From positions 992,001-1,056,000 of the forward strand of contig JAZGVH010000002.1 in NCBI GenBank assembly GCA_039889245.1: a DNA stretch of 64,000 nucleotides, given 5' to 3'. Shown one piece after another: positions 1-9,636 of the stretch (positions are counted from its first letter, which is position 1; every line of letters starts with the position of its first letter). Made by a program: the position numbers and the translations under genes. The notes beneath the pieces were generated by a model, which had not been told where the DNA came from, searched no databases, and saw only the letters and a program-made list of their open reading frames with translations. This DNA is from Dermatophilaceae bacterium Soc4.6. GTDB taxonomy: Bacteria > Actinomycetota > Actinomycetes > Actinomycetales > Dermatophilaceae.

Positions 1-1262
1 GCCGCCCACCGACCGAACGGCGACGTGGCGCTCGTGTCGTCTCCGGTGTCGTCGCTCGTGCCCTCGCCCGGAGCGCCGCTCCTGGCGCTCTCGTGCACGA
101 TGACCGCAGAGCGCCGTCCGTCGTCGACGAGGCGAACCACCGCCACCAGGGCGCCGAGCGCCGCCCAGGCGCTGGTGGTGTCGGCGACCGTGGGCAGGCC
201 GAGGCCGACGGCCACCCCCCGGGCGTCGTCCGCGTCGAGAGGGTCGAGCAGGACGTCGGTCGGCACGACCCAGTCAGGCAGGTCGAGACGGGCCAGGGCC
301 ACGACCGGGCGCGCGGCCACCCTCCCGGCCCGGGCGAGCCGGACGCGGGCGACGACCGCGGCGCCCATCGCACGGGCGGTGGCCCGGGCAGTGCCCGAGG
401 CACCCGACACCCCCCTACCCCGGCGCGGGTGCCCCCCGGTCAGGCTCGCGGAGGATGACGGCTCGTCGGCGCCCTCGAGCGGCTCGACCGGAGGCAGGGG
501 GGCAGCGAGGGTCTCGATGGCACCGACGTAGCGCGCCCAGTCGGCCGGCAGCACCGGCCAGTCGGCCGGGTCAGCTCCGGTGTCGCTCGACTGGGCGCCG
601 GTGCCACCGACTCCACGCCCGGGGCGCCGCCAGCTCGACACCGGGCCCGAGCGACCCGCGGCGACCCCGACGCCGACGGGCGCGGAACGGCCGGGGGAGA
701 ACAGGTCGGCCGGAGCCGAGGGCGACGTCCCGCCGGGCAGCGGCACCATACAGACCCGACGGGCCCCGAGCGCCGTTGCGGCGAAAGCCTGCTCGTGGTC
801 GTGGACCAAGGCGGCGTCGCACCGGCGCACGAGCGACTCGGTCAGGCGACGAGCTGCTCCGTGGGACGAGCGCGTGAGGGGCTCACCGGCCACCAGCACC
901 AGCGCCGCCGACCCGGGCCCGTCCCCGTCAGACCCGAGCAGTGCGCCCAGCCCCCGCACGAGCGCGAGCTGGCCGGGCACCGAGGAGGCGCCGGCGTGCA
1001 CGAGCAGGATCGCGTCGGCCTCGCGCAGCCGCCGCAGGGTGCGCGCCCAGGTGGCACCCCGTGCGCCCCGGGCACCGGGTGGGCCCGAGGCGAGGTGCCG
1101 GCTCGCGGGCGAGACCACGGTGACCTCGTGGCCGGCATCACGCAGGGTCGCGACGAGCCTCCGGGCGTGGGCCGCGGCCGCACCCCCCCGGGACTGCGAG
1201 GGGCTCGCGACGACGACCCGCAGCAAGGCCGAGGAGACGAGATCACCGCCGGTCGATCGCAT
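1..1262 (-). CDS. Glycosyltransferase family 4-like protein (partial, runs off window start)
   Basis: The minus strand stays open from an ATG at 1262 to the window edge (about 420 codons). The N-terminus reads LLRVVVASPSQSRGGAAAAH followed by ARRLVATLRDAGHEVTVVSP. This is the usual first Rossmann strand, Gly-rich loop and 'GHEV..V.P' strand of GT-B glycosyltransferases that use nucleotide or polyprenyl sugars. A long Pro/Ser/Gly-rich stretch around residues 215-320 is unlike a compact GT-B linker. The C-terminal donor-binding domain is outside the window or divergent. It is divergent from the TIGR03089 gene by about 95 bp. Actinobacterial loci of this type usually also hold cell-wall sugar transfer genes, which fits the LCP gene nearby. 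The glycosyltransferase call rests on the N-terminal domain only. Confidence 0.55.
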   Translation of the reverse strand, partial: MRSTGGDLVSSALLRVVVASPSQSRGGAAAAHARRLVATLRDAGHEVTVVSPASRHLASGPPGARGARGATWARTLRRLREADAILLVHAGASSVPGQLALVRGLGALLGSDGDGPGSAALVLVAGEPLTRSSHGAARRLTESLVRRCDAALVHDHEQAFAATALGARRVCMVPLPGGTSPSAPADLFSPGRSAPVGVGVAAGRSGPVSSWRRPGRGVGGTGAQSSDTGADPADWPVLPADWARYVGAIETLAAPLPPVEPLEGADEPSSSASLTGGHPRRGRGVSGASGTARATARAMGAAVVARVRLARAGRVAARPVVALARLDLPDWVVPTDVLLDPLDADDARGVAVGLGLPTVADTTSAWAALGALVAVVRLVDDGRRSAVIVHESARSGAPGEGTSDDTGDDTSATSPFGRWA

Positions 1263-1357
1263 GGCCGGAGCCTAACCCCGCCACCTGCGAAGGCCGGTCC
1301 CCAGCTGCTGCGACCCGCCGGGCCGCGCCCCACGGTCAGGCCCCCTACGCTCGCAGG

Positions 1358-2104
1358 GTGCCACCCTCTCCCCCCGCTCTCCTGCCGCCCGGTCTCCTGG
1401 CCGCGATGCTGCGCTCCGACAGCACCCGTCCGCGCCTGACGTGCTACGACGACGGGCCCGGGCCGAGCGCCGGGGAGCGCGTCGAGCTCTCGGCGCGGGT
1501 CCTCGGCAACTGGGTCGCGAAGGCCGGCAACTGCCTGCAGGACGAGCTCGACGCGGGGCGTGGGACACGTGTGCTGCTGGCCCTCCCGACGCACTGGCGT
1601 GCGTTCTACTGGGCTCTCGCCGTATGGAGCGTCGGTGCCACGGTGCGCCTTGCCCCGAGTGGCGAAGCGCTCCCTCTCGCTGCCGACTGCGACGTGGTGG
1701 TCTCCGACGAGGTCTCCGTCGTCGCCGCGGCGCAGGGGCCCTCGGTGCTGGTGTCCCTGCCGATGCTGTCCCGCAGCCACCCCGACACGCCGACGGGCGC
1801 GGTGGACGAGGCCCGCGAGCTGGCCACCTACGGCGACGTCTTCGACCCGTGGGACGCAGCCGAGCCCGACGACGCCGGCCTGCTCGTCCGTGACGTGAGC
1901 ACCCCCCACGGGGGGTTGGTCACGGCTGCACCGCAGTGGGGGTCACGCCCCCGGGTCCTGCTCGACGGTCCCCTGTCGCAGGTGCTGCCCCTCGCGCTCT
2001 CGGCCTGGGCGGCGGAGGGATCCGTGGTGCTGCTGCGCGGTGGCGCTGCCGACCAGACCGCCCGCAGCACCTCCGAGGGAGTGACCGTCGACGCACGGTC
2101 GTGA
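1358..2104 (+). CDS. TIGR03089 family protein
   Basis: This 248-residue protein belongs to an actinobacterial family with no established function that resembles the N-terminal half of AMP-binding enzymes. Visible family blocks are LTCYDDGPGPSAGERVELSA near residue 30, ANWVAKAGN-like VLGNWVAKAGNCLQDEL, and LLALPTHWRAFYWALAVW. It lacks the P-loop (TSGTTG) and the catalytic C-terminal domain of acyl-CoA ligases, so adenylation activity is unlikely. The GTG start was chosen because it begins the family-like N-terminus and no upstream in-frame start precedes it. In M. tuberculosis the homologue Rv3268 lies next to an LCP gene, as here. It is convergent with scoB across a strong hairpin. Confidence 0.8.
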   Translation: MPPSPPALLPPGLLAAMLRSDSTRPRLTCYDDGPGPSAGERVELSARVLGNWVAKAGNCLQDELDAGRGTRVLLALPTHWRAFYWALAVWSVGATVRLAPSGEALPLAADCDVVVSDEVSVVAAAQGPSVLVSLPMLSRSHPDTPTGAVDEARELATYGDVFDPWDAAEPDDAGLLVRDVSTPHGGLVTAAPQWGSRPRVLLDGPLSQVLPLALSAWAAEGSVVLLRGGAADQTARSTSEGVTVDARS

Positions 2105-2117
2105 CCGACCCCCACCA

Positions 2118-2165
2118 CTGCGTCCGCGTCGCGGAGGGTTCTTGCCCACCACGACGCGGACGCAG
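2118..2165. terminator. 14-bp perfect inverted repeat between convergent genes
   Basis: CTGCGTCCGCGTCG at 2118-2131 is the exact reverse complement of 2152-2165, with a 20-nt loop. It fills most of the 64-bp gap between the convergent TIGR03089 and scoB genes. There is no U-tract, so it would act as a GC-rich bidirectional terminator or transcript-end stabiliser. Confidence 0.65.
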
Positions 2166-2168
2166 GGG

Positions 2169-2807
<639 letters not shown>

Positions 2808-2810
2808 GAC

Positions 2811-3605
2811 TCAGACCTCCTGTCCGACACCGGCGGGCGCCGCCGTCACGGTGCGCTTCTCGATGCGCTTGTCCTGGGCCTGCTCCGGTGTCAGCTCGAG
2901 CACGCGCTGCACGTAGATGCCGGGCAGGTGCACGTCGTCCGGGGCGATCTCGCCCGGCTCGACGAGGTGCTCGACCTCGGCGACGGTCAGTCGCCCGGCC
3001 ATCGCCGCTGGCGGGTTGAAGTTGCGGGCCGAGCTGTGGAAGACGAGGTTGCCGTGCCGATCGCCCTTCCAGGCGCGGACCAGGGCGTAGTCGGCGACGA
3101 TCGCGTGCTCGAGGACGACGGTGCGGCTCTGGCCCATCCACATCACCTCGCGGGTCTCCTTGGGGGGTGACGCGATCGCGACCGATCCGTCCGCGGCATA
3201 CCGCCAGGGCATGCCGCCCTCGGCCACCTGGGTGCCGGCGCCGGTCGGGGTGAAGAAGGCCGGGATGCCGGAGCCGCCCGCACGCAGCCGCTCGGCGAGC
3301 GTGCCCTGGGGGCACAGCTCGACCTCCAGCTCACCGTTGAGGTACTGGCGCTCGAACTCCTTGTTCTCCCCGACGTAGGAGGCGACCATCCGGCGGATCC
3401 GCTTGGCGCGCAGCAGGATCCCCAGGCCCCAGTCGTCGACGCCGCAGTTGTTGGAGAAGACGTCGAGGTCGGTCACCCCCGAGTCGAGCACACCCGCGAT
3501 GAGCACGCTGGGCACGCCGCACAGGCCGAAGCCGCCGACGGAGAGCGAGGAGCCGTCGGTGAGCCCGTCGAGGGCGGCCGCGGCATCGGGAACGACTTTG
3601 TCCAT
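2811..3605 (-). CDS. scoA: 3-oxoacid CoA-transferase subunit A
   Basis: This 264-residue alpha subunit partners the adjacent scoB product. Family markers are SVGGFGLCGVPSVLI near residue 25, FSNNCGVDDWGLGILL, GENKEFERQYLNGELEVELC, PQGTLAERLRAGG and GIPAFFTPTGAGT, followed by HSSARNFNPPAAMAG. I chose the ATG giving MDKVVPDAAAALDGL. The open frame continues further upstream, but that stretch has no homology-like character and would overlap the divergent LCP gene. It forms a two-gene operon with scoB. The role is acetoacetyl-CoA formation from acetoacetate. The cluster sits between two cell-envelope genes and is not part of a visible degradation pathway. Confidence 0.93.
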   Translation of the reverse strand: MDKVVPDAAAALDGLTDGSSLSVGGFGLCGVPSVLIAGVLDSGVTDLDVFSNNCGVDDWGLGILLRAKRIRRMVASYVGENKEFERQYLNGELEVELCPQGTLAERLRAGGSGIPAFFTPTGAGTQVAEGGMPWRYAADGSVAIASPPKETREVMWMGQSRTVVLEHAIVADYALVRAWKGDRHGNLVFHSSARNFNPPAAMAGRLTVAEVEHLVEPGEIAPDDVHLPGIYVQRVLELTPEQAQDKRIEKRTVTAAPAGVGQEV

Positions 3606-3729
3606 GACGGCGACTCTAGCGGGGCCGGCGCGGCGCGCCGTCAGGGCGCGGGGCGGCGCAGACTCACCGCTGGGCATGGCACCATGGCGGGGTTGCCCAC
3701 CCGTCGCCGACGAAGGAACCCGATCGCCC

Positions 3730-5064
3730 GTGAGCAGCCGCGACCGTGGCCACGACGAGGCTCGCCCCATCCCCCAGCAGCGGGAGTGGGACGACGACCT
3801 CGTTGCCGAGGTGCCCCGACGCGGGGCCGACGAGCCTTTCGTCGTCGACACCCGGCGACCGGGCCGGCCCGCGGACGCGCCCCGTCGTCCTGACCCCCGT
3901 CGTGCCGTGCGACGGGCACCGGCGGGGACCCTCTACCCCGAGGACGCCGGCTACGACCGGGGAGACGCCGACCCCCGCCCCCCGCGCGCCGCCCGCCCCA
4001 CCCGCGCCACCCGGCCCGATCCCCGCGCGGCACCCACGGGCCCGCCCCCCAGCCAGCCCCCCGCGCCACGCGGGCCGTCCCGACGTCGTCGCCGGACCCG
4101 GGCGCTCGTCATGCTCGTGCTGCTCCTGCTCGTCGCCTGGGTCGCCTTCATGGTGTGGGTGCCCTTCACCGCCTGGGGCCACGTCACCCGCGCCGACGAC
4201 ACCCCCGCCGGTGACCGACCGGCAGACACCGCCGGCTACAACTACCTGCTCGTCGGGTCGGACGGCCGCGGGGGCCTGAGCGCCGAGCAGGTCAAGGCGC
4301 TCAACGCCGGCGGAGCCGTCGAGGGGCAGCGCACCGACTCGATCATCCTGGTGCACGTGCCGCAGGACGGCGGGAAGTCGGCGCTCATCTCGATCCCCCG
4401 CGACTCCTACGTGCCGATCCCCGGCTACCGCAGCAACAAGATCAACGCGGCCTACGCGTTCGGCGGCCCGAAGCTGCTCGAGCAGACCATCGAGCAGGTC
4501 ACGGGTATCCACCTCGACGGGTATGTCGAGATCGGCTTCGGTGGCTTCGCGGGCGTGGTCGACAGCCTCGGGGGGGTCGACGTGTGCGTGCCGTTCGACA
4601 TGAAAGACAAGGACGCCGCGATCAACCTCAAGAAGGGCTGCCAGACCCTCGACGGCGCCACCGCGCTCGGCTACGTGCGCGCCCGCAAGTCCGACCCCCG
4701 CGGAGACATCGGCCGGGCCGAGCGCCAGCGCCAGTTCCTTGGCGCCATCATGAAGAAGGCCGTCACGCCCTCGACCGTGCTGATCCCGTGGCGCTACAAG
4801 GGTTTTGCCGACGCGGCAGCCTCCGGTCTCGTCGTGGGCAAGGACACCCAGCTCACCGACGCCGTACGCGTGCTGCAGGCGCTGCGCGGGGTCGACGGCG
4901 GGGACACGCTGTCCCTCGTCGTGCCCGTCGCCGACCCCGGCTACCAGACCCCCAACGCCGGGCTGGCGGTCAAGTGGGACACCCCCCGGGCCCTCGCCCT
5001 CTTCACGATGCTCAAGAACGACAAGCCCCTCACCGTCGCGCCCGCGGGGACCACGGGTCGGTAG
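3730..5064 (+). CDS. LCP (LytR-CpsA-Psr) family cell-wall glycopolymer ligase
   Basis: LCP enzymes transfer lipid-linked glycopolymers (teichoic-acid-like, arabinogalactan or capsule) onto peptidoglycan at the outer face of the membrane. The protein has a Pro/Arg-rich cytoplasmic segment of about 120 residues, then one membrane helix (ALVMLVLLLLVAWVAFMVWV). An extracellular LCP domain follows, with NYLLVGSDGRGGLS, QRTDSIILVHVPQDGGKSAL, SIPRDSYVPIPG and the downstream ARKSDPRGDIGRAERQRQFL, which carries the family's conserved Asp/Arg residues that bind Mg-pyrophosphate. I placed the start at GTG 3730 because AAGGA lies 12 nt upstream. ATG 3676 would add 18 residues. It is divergent from scoA and convergent with the ABC transporter. 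Confidence 0.88.
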   Translation: MSSRDRGHDEARPIPQQREWDDDLVAEVPRRGADEPFVVDTRRPGRPADAPRRPDPRRAVRRAPAGTLYPEDAGYDRGDADPRPPRAARPTRATRPDPRAAPTGPPPSQPPAPRGPSRRRRRTRALVMLVLLLLVAWVAFMVWVPFTAWGHVTRADDTPAGDRPADTAGYNYLLVGSDGRGGLSAEQVKALNAGGAVEGQRTDSIILVHVPQDGGKSALISIPRDSYVPIPGYRSNKINAAYAFGGPKLLEQTIEQVTGIHLDGYVEIGFGGFAGVVDSLGGVDVCVPFDMKDKDAAINLKKGCQTLDGATALGYVRARKSDPRGDIGRAERQRQFLGAIMKKAVTPSTVLIPWRYKGFADAAASGLVVGKDTQLTDAVRVLQALRGVDGGDTLSLVVPVADPGYQTPNAGLAVKWDTPRALALFTMLKNDKPLTVAPAGTTGR

Positions 5065-5107
5065 CGGGCCCCTCGGGGTGCGCGGGTACGGCAGGGCAGC
5101 TTCGAGC

Positions 5108-7067
5108 CTACGAGGTCCACGCCCGCCAGAGCGCGGCATACTCGCCGTCCTGGGCCACGAGCTCGTCGTGGCTGCCCAGCTCGGCGACCGCACCGTCGAT
5201 GACCACCGCGATGCGGTCGGCGTCGTGGGCCGTGTGGAGCCGGTGGGCGATCGCCACGACCGTGCGGTCGACCAGCAGGGCGTTGACCGACCCCTCGAGC
5301 TGGCGGGCCGTGCGAGGGTCGATGAGCGAGGTCGCCTCGTCGAGCACGATGGTGTGGGGGTCGGCGAGCACCAGCCGGGCGAGCGCCACCTGCTGCGCCC
5401 GGGCCGGCGTCAGCTCCAGCCCGCCGGAGCCGAGCCTGGTCGCCAGCCCGCCAGCGAGGCCGTCGACCCAGGTCGAGGCGCCCACCGCCCGCAGCGCCGC
5501 GGAGATCTGCGCGTCATCGCTGTCGCCGCGGGCGAGGGCGACGTTGTCGCGCAGCGTGCCGATGAAGACGTGGTGCTCCTGCGTGACGAGGGCGACCTCG
5601 GCCCGCAGGGTGTCGAGCGGCAGCGCCGTGAGCTCGACACCGCCCACGGTGACCGACCCGGTGCGGGGCCCGTGGATGCCGGCGAGCAGCCGCCCCAGCG
5701 TCGACTTGCCCGACCCGCTGGGCCCCACGACGGCGAGCCGCTCACCGGGCCGCAGCGCGAGGTCGATGCCGTGGAGCACGTCGACCCCGGGGCGGTAGGC
5801 GTAGCGCAGGTCCTCGCCGACGAGGTGGGCACCCTCGGGGCGGTCGGGTCCCTCGACCCGGTCGGGTGGCACCGTGGCGATGCCGAGCAGCCTGGTGGTC
5901 GAGGCCACCCCGACCTGGACCCGGTCGACGGTGTGCACCAGCAGGTCGAAGGGACCCCACAGCGCCTCGACGTAGAGGACGGCTGTCGTGACCTGCCCGA
6001 TGGTGACCCACCCTGCGGGCACCCCTGCCGCACCGATCACGAGCACCAGCACCCGGGGCAGGCTGAAGGCGAGGTCCATGACGGCGAACATCAGGTTGCG
6101 CAGGGTTCATGGTGTAGCGCTCGGCCTGGGAGGACACGGCGATGTCGTCCTCACCGCGACGCAGGCGGGCACCCTGCAGCCCCAGCGCCTCGACCGTCCG
6201 GGCGCCCTCGACCGTCTCGGTGAGGGTGGAGTTGATCCGTGAGTAGGTGCCTCCCTCGGTGAGGTAGCCCCGTGGAGCCCGCACGAGGTAGCGCCGGATC
6301 GAGACGAGCGACAACGACATCAGGACGAGGGACGGCAGGGACAGCAGCCACGAGCTGGTGACCATGGCGACGAGCGTGAGCACGACGGTGGTGCCCGCGA
6401 CCACGGTCTGGGGCAGGGCCCAGCGCACGCTGTCGCTCATCGTGCCCACGTCGCGGGTGACCCGCGTGACGAGGTCACCCGACGACGCGGCCTCCACCCG
6501 CGACAGCGGCAGCCGCAGGATCGCCCGCACGACGTGTTCGCGGGCGGCGGCGAGGAGCCCCTGACCGAGCACGCCGCTGAAGCCGGTCGCGAGCAGGGTG
6601 AGGACCGACTGCGCCACGACGAGGGCCGCGACGACCACGGCCGTCGAGGTGGCGGCCGTCAGGGTGGCCTCGCCGGTGCCGTCGCGCAGACCCGACACCG
6701 TGGTGTCGACGAGGGCTCCGAGCAGGCGGGGCACCAGCAGCGCACACACCGCGGCCAGCCCGTTGCCGAGCAGGACCAGCGCCACCGCACCGCGCCGGTC
6801 GCGCAGCAGCCCCCCGAGGAAGGCGATGACGGCGCGGGCGGGCGCGACGGGCAGCCCCTTGCGGGGGTTCATCGAGTCGGCCACGAAGTCACGGGCCCGG
6901 CGCTCGCGCAGGGCGTGCCGGGCCCGCAGCGCCTCGACGCGCTCGGAAGCGGAGGCGTCCTGCGGCGGCTCCAGCTGCGGGGGGACGGCGGGCGCCACGG
7001 GCCCGGTGTCCCAGGTGCGCAGGGACTCGGCGGCCAGGTCGGGAGGCAGCGGCGACCGGGCCGTCAC
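5108..7067 (-). pseudogene. ABC exporter half-transporter (TMD-NBD), interrupted by one frameshift
   Basis: Two overlapping frames together give one complete type IV ABC half-transporter. The first runs from GTG 7067 to about 6105 and holds the membrane domain, ending ...AERYTMN. The second resumes with LRNLMFAVMDLAFSLPR and carries the nucleotide-binding domain to the stop at 5108. Removing one C from the CCC run (GGG at 6103-6105 on the plus strand) restores the frame. The NBD has an intact Walker A (GPSGSGKST) and Walker B with catalytic Glu (TIVLDEATSLID). Its signature is degenerate (LTPARAQQ instead of LSGGQ). The start overlaps the stop of the partner gene (GTGA). It is either a recent pseudogene or an assembly indel, since both halves are otherwise well conserved. 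Confidence 0.8.
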
Positions 7068-9004
7068 GACGACACCTCCACGCGGTGACGAGGCGAGGGT
7101 CCGTCCGGGACGTCGTCGCCGCGCACGACGACCGAGCGGTAGTCGGAGCTGCTCGCCATGAGGTCGTCGTGGGTGCCCCGGTGACGCACGGCCCCGCTCT
7201 CGTCGAGCAGGACGACGTCGTCCGCGTGGTGCAGGAGCAGCGGCGACGCCGTCATCACCACGGTGGTGCGACCGAGGCGGTGGGCTCCGAGCCGTGTCGC
7301 GATGCGGGCCTCGGTGTGGGCGTCCACCGCCGAGGTGGGCTCCACGAGCACGAGCACGTCGGGGTCGGCGGCGAGCGCCCGGGCCAGCACCAGCCTTTGG
7401 CGCTGGCCACCCGACAGCCCTCGCCCGCGCTCGTCGATCTCGCCCTGCCACCCGCCGGGCAGGGCGCTGAAGAGATCCTCGGCCGCGGCGGTGTGCAGGG
7501 CATGCTCGGCCTGCTCGCGGGTGAGCCGACCGTGCGGGTCCACTGCCTCGCGCAGCGTGCCGGCGAAGGTGTGGGGGGACGCGTCGCTGACCAGCACGTG
7601 GCGTCGGACGTCGGCGAGCCGGACCTGCGAGAGGTCGACGCCGCCGATGCTCACCCCCCAGTGACCGCGGGCCTGGGCCTCGTCCCGCCGCACCTGCTCG
7701 GCGCGGGCGGTGTCTCGGCGACGTCGCTCGTCGCGGGCCGCTCGACGTGACAGCCCCTCGGGCACGTCGTGGGTGACCCGCGCGTCGACGTCGCGGACGA
7801 GGTAGCGGCCGACCCGGTCGGCCAGGGCCGCGGAGACGTCCGGGTCGGCACAGACCACCATCGTCAGGCGCCCGGGGGCGATGACGAGCCCCGAGGTCTC
7901 GTCGGCGAGCTCGCCGCCGACGGGCAGCTCGCGCGGCGCGGCCGGCTCCTGCCAGGGCGTCTCCTGGCCGAGGACCACGACCGCCTTGCGGGCCGACACC
8001 ATCGTGCGCGTCCACTTCTGGGCGAACTCGACGAAGGTGCGCATCGGCTGGATGAGGAAGAGCCCGTAGCCGAGAAAGCTCACGAGCTGGCCCACGCTCA
8101 GCCGGCCCGCCACGACCTCGCGGGTGCCGAGCACCATCAGGGCGACCACGAACCCGCCCGAGAGGAGCACCCCGACGGCGTCGACGGCGGCCTGCCACCA
8201 GCCGGCGGCGACGCCGGCCCGTCGTACGGACTGGGACTGCTGGGCGTAGCCGTCGCCGAAGGTGTCCTCGCCGCCGATGCCGCGCAGGATCCGCAGGCCC
8301 GCGACGATGTCGGTCGCCTGCGAGGTCAGGTCGGAGGAGCGGGTGCGCTCGACCTGCTGCCAGCGCTGCATCGGCCGCAGCAGCGGGGCGCCGAGCAGCA
8401 CGAGCAGGGGCGCCGCCAGCAGCACCAGCAGGCCCAGCCGCACCGAGGTCGCCAGCACGATGCCCGCGACGGCGAGGTAGGCCACGAGCTGGCTGAACGC
8501 CCGCGAGCTGACCTCGAAGAAGGCCCCGAACTGGTCGCTGTCGCTGCCCGAGACCGAGAGCACCTCGCCCGTAGGCGTGCGCCGGGACGAGACGTGACCG
8601 AGCTGGAGGGTCTTGCGGGTGACGAGCAGGGTCGTGCCGTAGAGCGCCACGAGCCACTGCCGCACGATGAGGGTGTGGTAGACCACGCCGCTCGCCGCGC
8701 CGACGACGGTCACCGCGGCGAGGACGACGACCCATCGGGTGGCACCGCCGGGGTCACCCGCCGCGATGCCGGAGTCGATGGCCTTGCCGACCAGCCAGGG
8801 ACCGAGCGCCTGCGGCACCATCCAGACCAGCGCGACACCCAGTCCGACGATGAAGAGGCGGCCCTGCAGGCCGGCCATCCACACCAGGAACGCCCCTGGG
8901 CTGCGCGTCGCGGGGGTATCAGGAGCGGGCTCTGCCGAGGGTTCTGCCGAGGGGTTGGCAGAAGGGTCGAGGTAGGCCCGGACGACGGGCGGAAAGTCCT
9001 GCAT
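7064..9004 (-). CDS. ABC exporter half-transporter with degenerate Walker motifs
   Basis: This 646-residue TMD-NBD protein partners the frameshifted gene downstream; their ends overlap by 4 bp. About six membrane helices span residues 50-330, starting with GAFLVWMAGLQGRLFIVGLG. The NBD keeps a perfect signature (LSGGQRQR, residues 530-537). Where Walker A should be it reads VVCADPDVSAALADR, with no GxxGxGKS/T. Its Walker B is VLVLVEPTSAVD: the Mg-binding Asp is Val554, while Glu555 remains. The pair therefore has one consensus ATP site, formed by this signature and the partner's Walker A/B. The substrate is unknown. There is no Shine-Dalgarno before ATG 9004; a TACAGT hexamer ends 9 nt upstream, so a leaderless or near-leaderless transcript is possible. 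Confidence 0.85.
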   Translation of the reverse strand: MQDFPPVVRAYLDPSANPSAEPSAEPAPDTPATRSPGAFLVWMAGLQGRLFIVGLGVALVWMVPQALGPWLVGKAIDSGIAAGDPGGATRWVVVLAAVTVVGAASGVVYHTLIVRQWLVALYGTTLLVTRKTLQLGHVSSRRTPTGEVLSVSGSDSDQFGAFFEVSSRAFSQLVAYLAVAGIVLATSVRLGLLVLLAAPLLVLLGAPLLRPMQRWQQVERTRSSDLTSQATDIVAGLRILRGIGGEDTFGDGYAQQSQSVRRAGVAAGWWQAAVDAVGVLLSGGFVVALMVLGTREVVAGRLSVGQLVSFLGYGLFLIQPMRTFVEFAQKWTRTMVSARKAVVVLGQETPWQEPAAPRELPVGGELADETSGLVIAPGRLTMVVCADPDVSAALADRVGRYLVRDVDARVTHDVPEGLSRRAARDERRRRDTARAEQVRRDEAQARGHWGVSIGGVDLSQVRLADVRRHVLVSDASPHTFAGTLREAVDPHGRLTREQAEHALHTAAAEDLFSALPGGWQGEIDERGRGLSGGQRQRLVLARALAADPDVLVLVEPTSAVDAHTEARIATRLGAHRLGRTTVVMTASPLLLHHADDVVLLDESGAVRHRGTHDDLMASSSDYRSVVVRGDDVPDGPSPRHRVEVSS

Positions 9005-9122
9005 GGCTACACCACTGTAGGAGTGCCCACCCACGGTGGCGACCCGGTTTCCTGCGGTGACGACAACTGTCTGGGCGCAGCCGCCGACCCCGTCTGCGAC
9101 CGTGGGGACGGTGCGTCGTCGC

Positions 9123-9341
9123 TCAGATCTCGAGGAGACCCTCGCCCCCCATCCAGTCGTCGAAGCTGAGCCAGGCGGCGGTCCGGGGAGCCCGCCCCGA
9201 GTGCGGTTCCACCAGCGACAGATCGGGCAGCGCGCAGACCATGACCGGCGCGGAGGCGAACCGGACCGACGCCCGGCGCCTGCCGGCGAGGCTGGGACGC
9301 GCTCCGTGGACGGCCCACGAGGAAGAGGTAGGAGGGTGCAT
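9123..9341 (-). CDS. Small hypothetical protein
   Basis: This 72-residue ORF has AGGA 5 nt before its ATG. It ends in the acidic/aromatic tail SFDDWMGGEGLLEI. I recognise no domain. Two short hydrophobic patches (VMVCALPDLSLVEP, TAAWLSFDDW) and an Arg-rich N-terminal third (RPSLAGRRRASVRF) are visible. It lies alone between the ABC exporter and the HPF operon, all on the minus strand, with a strong hairpin 55 bp upstream. It could be the last gene of the HPF unit. It may be spurious. Confidence 0.35.
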   Translation of the reverse strand: MHPPTSSSWAVHGARPSLAGRRRASVRFASAPVMVCALPDLSLVEPHSGRAPRTAAWLSFDDWMGGEGLLEI

Positions 9342-9396
9342 GGTGATCCTGTCGACAGATGATCACCGAGGTGTCCGGCTCGGGGCGAGTGCTCCT

Positions 9397-9422
9397 GGGA
9401 CCGGCAGCGGACGGCCGGTCCC
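9397..9422. terminator. GC-rich hairpin, possible transcript end of the HPF operon
   Basis: GGGACCGGC at 9397-9405 pairs perfectly with GCCGGTCCC at 9414-9422 across an 8-nt loop. It lies 35 bp past the stop of the small gene at 9457-9636. No U-run follows on the minus strand. A short TTT follows on the plus strand. Confidence 0.4.
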
Positions 9423-9456
9423 TTTCCGGACCTGCTGGATCTCCAGCACGTCGAGA

Positions 9457-9636
9457 CTACAGGGTCCACCGCACGTACGGGACCTGTGCATAGTGAAAGT
9501 CCTCGGCGAGTGCATAGTGAAAGTCCTCGGCGAGAAACGGTGAATACACGTCGTTCTCCCGATGGTCGACGGTCTCGCCGACCTCGCTGAGCAGGCAGAG
9601 GGTCGGCGGGGTCGGCTCCGTCGGCGCGTCAGGCAT
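9457..9636 (-). CDS. Small hypothetical protein with duplicated AEDFHYA motif
   Basis: This is a 59-residue protein beginning MPDAPTEPTPPTLCLL. Its ATG overlaps the end of the HPF-like gene by 8 bp (ATGCCTGA), which argues for translational coupling. The C-terminal half contains AEDFHYAL-AEDFHYAQ, produced by an exact 24-bp tandem duplication. It is acidic and Tyr/His rich, and I recognise no family. The context suggests a partner or accessory of the ribosome-associated protein, but that is inference. Longer in-frame extensions upstream are antisense-like and were not used. Confidence 0.5.
   Translation of the reverse strand: MPDAPTEPTPPTLCLLSEVGETVDHRENDVYSPFLAEDFHYALAEDFHYAQVPYVRWTL
9487..9534. 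repeat. Exact 24-bp tandem duplication inside a small gene
   Basis: Bases 9487-9510 are repeated exactly at 9511-9534. The unit is eight codons long, so the reading frame is kept, and one unit could be lost or gained without a frameshift. A unit this clean suggests a recent slippage event. Confidence 0.9.

Noticed and set aside
842-1909. 355-codon minus-strand ORF
   Set aside because: It overlaps two better genes in other frames and has no family-like sequence; it is a GC-rich shadow frame.
5742-8735. 997-codon minus-strand ORF spanning both ABC genes
   Set aside because: Only its part from about 7067 to 6105 is real protein (the first half of the frameshifted exporter). The rest is out of frame with the recognised motifs.
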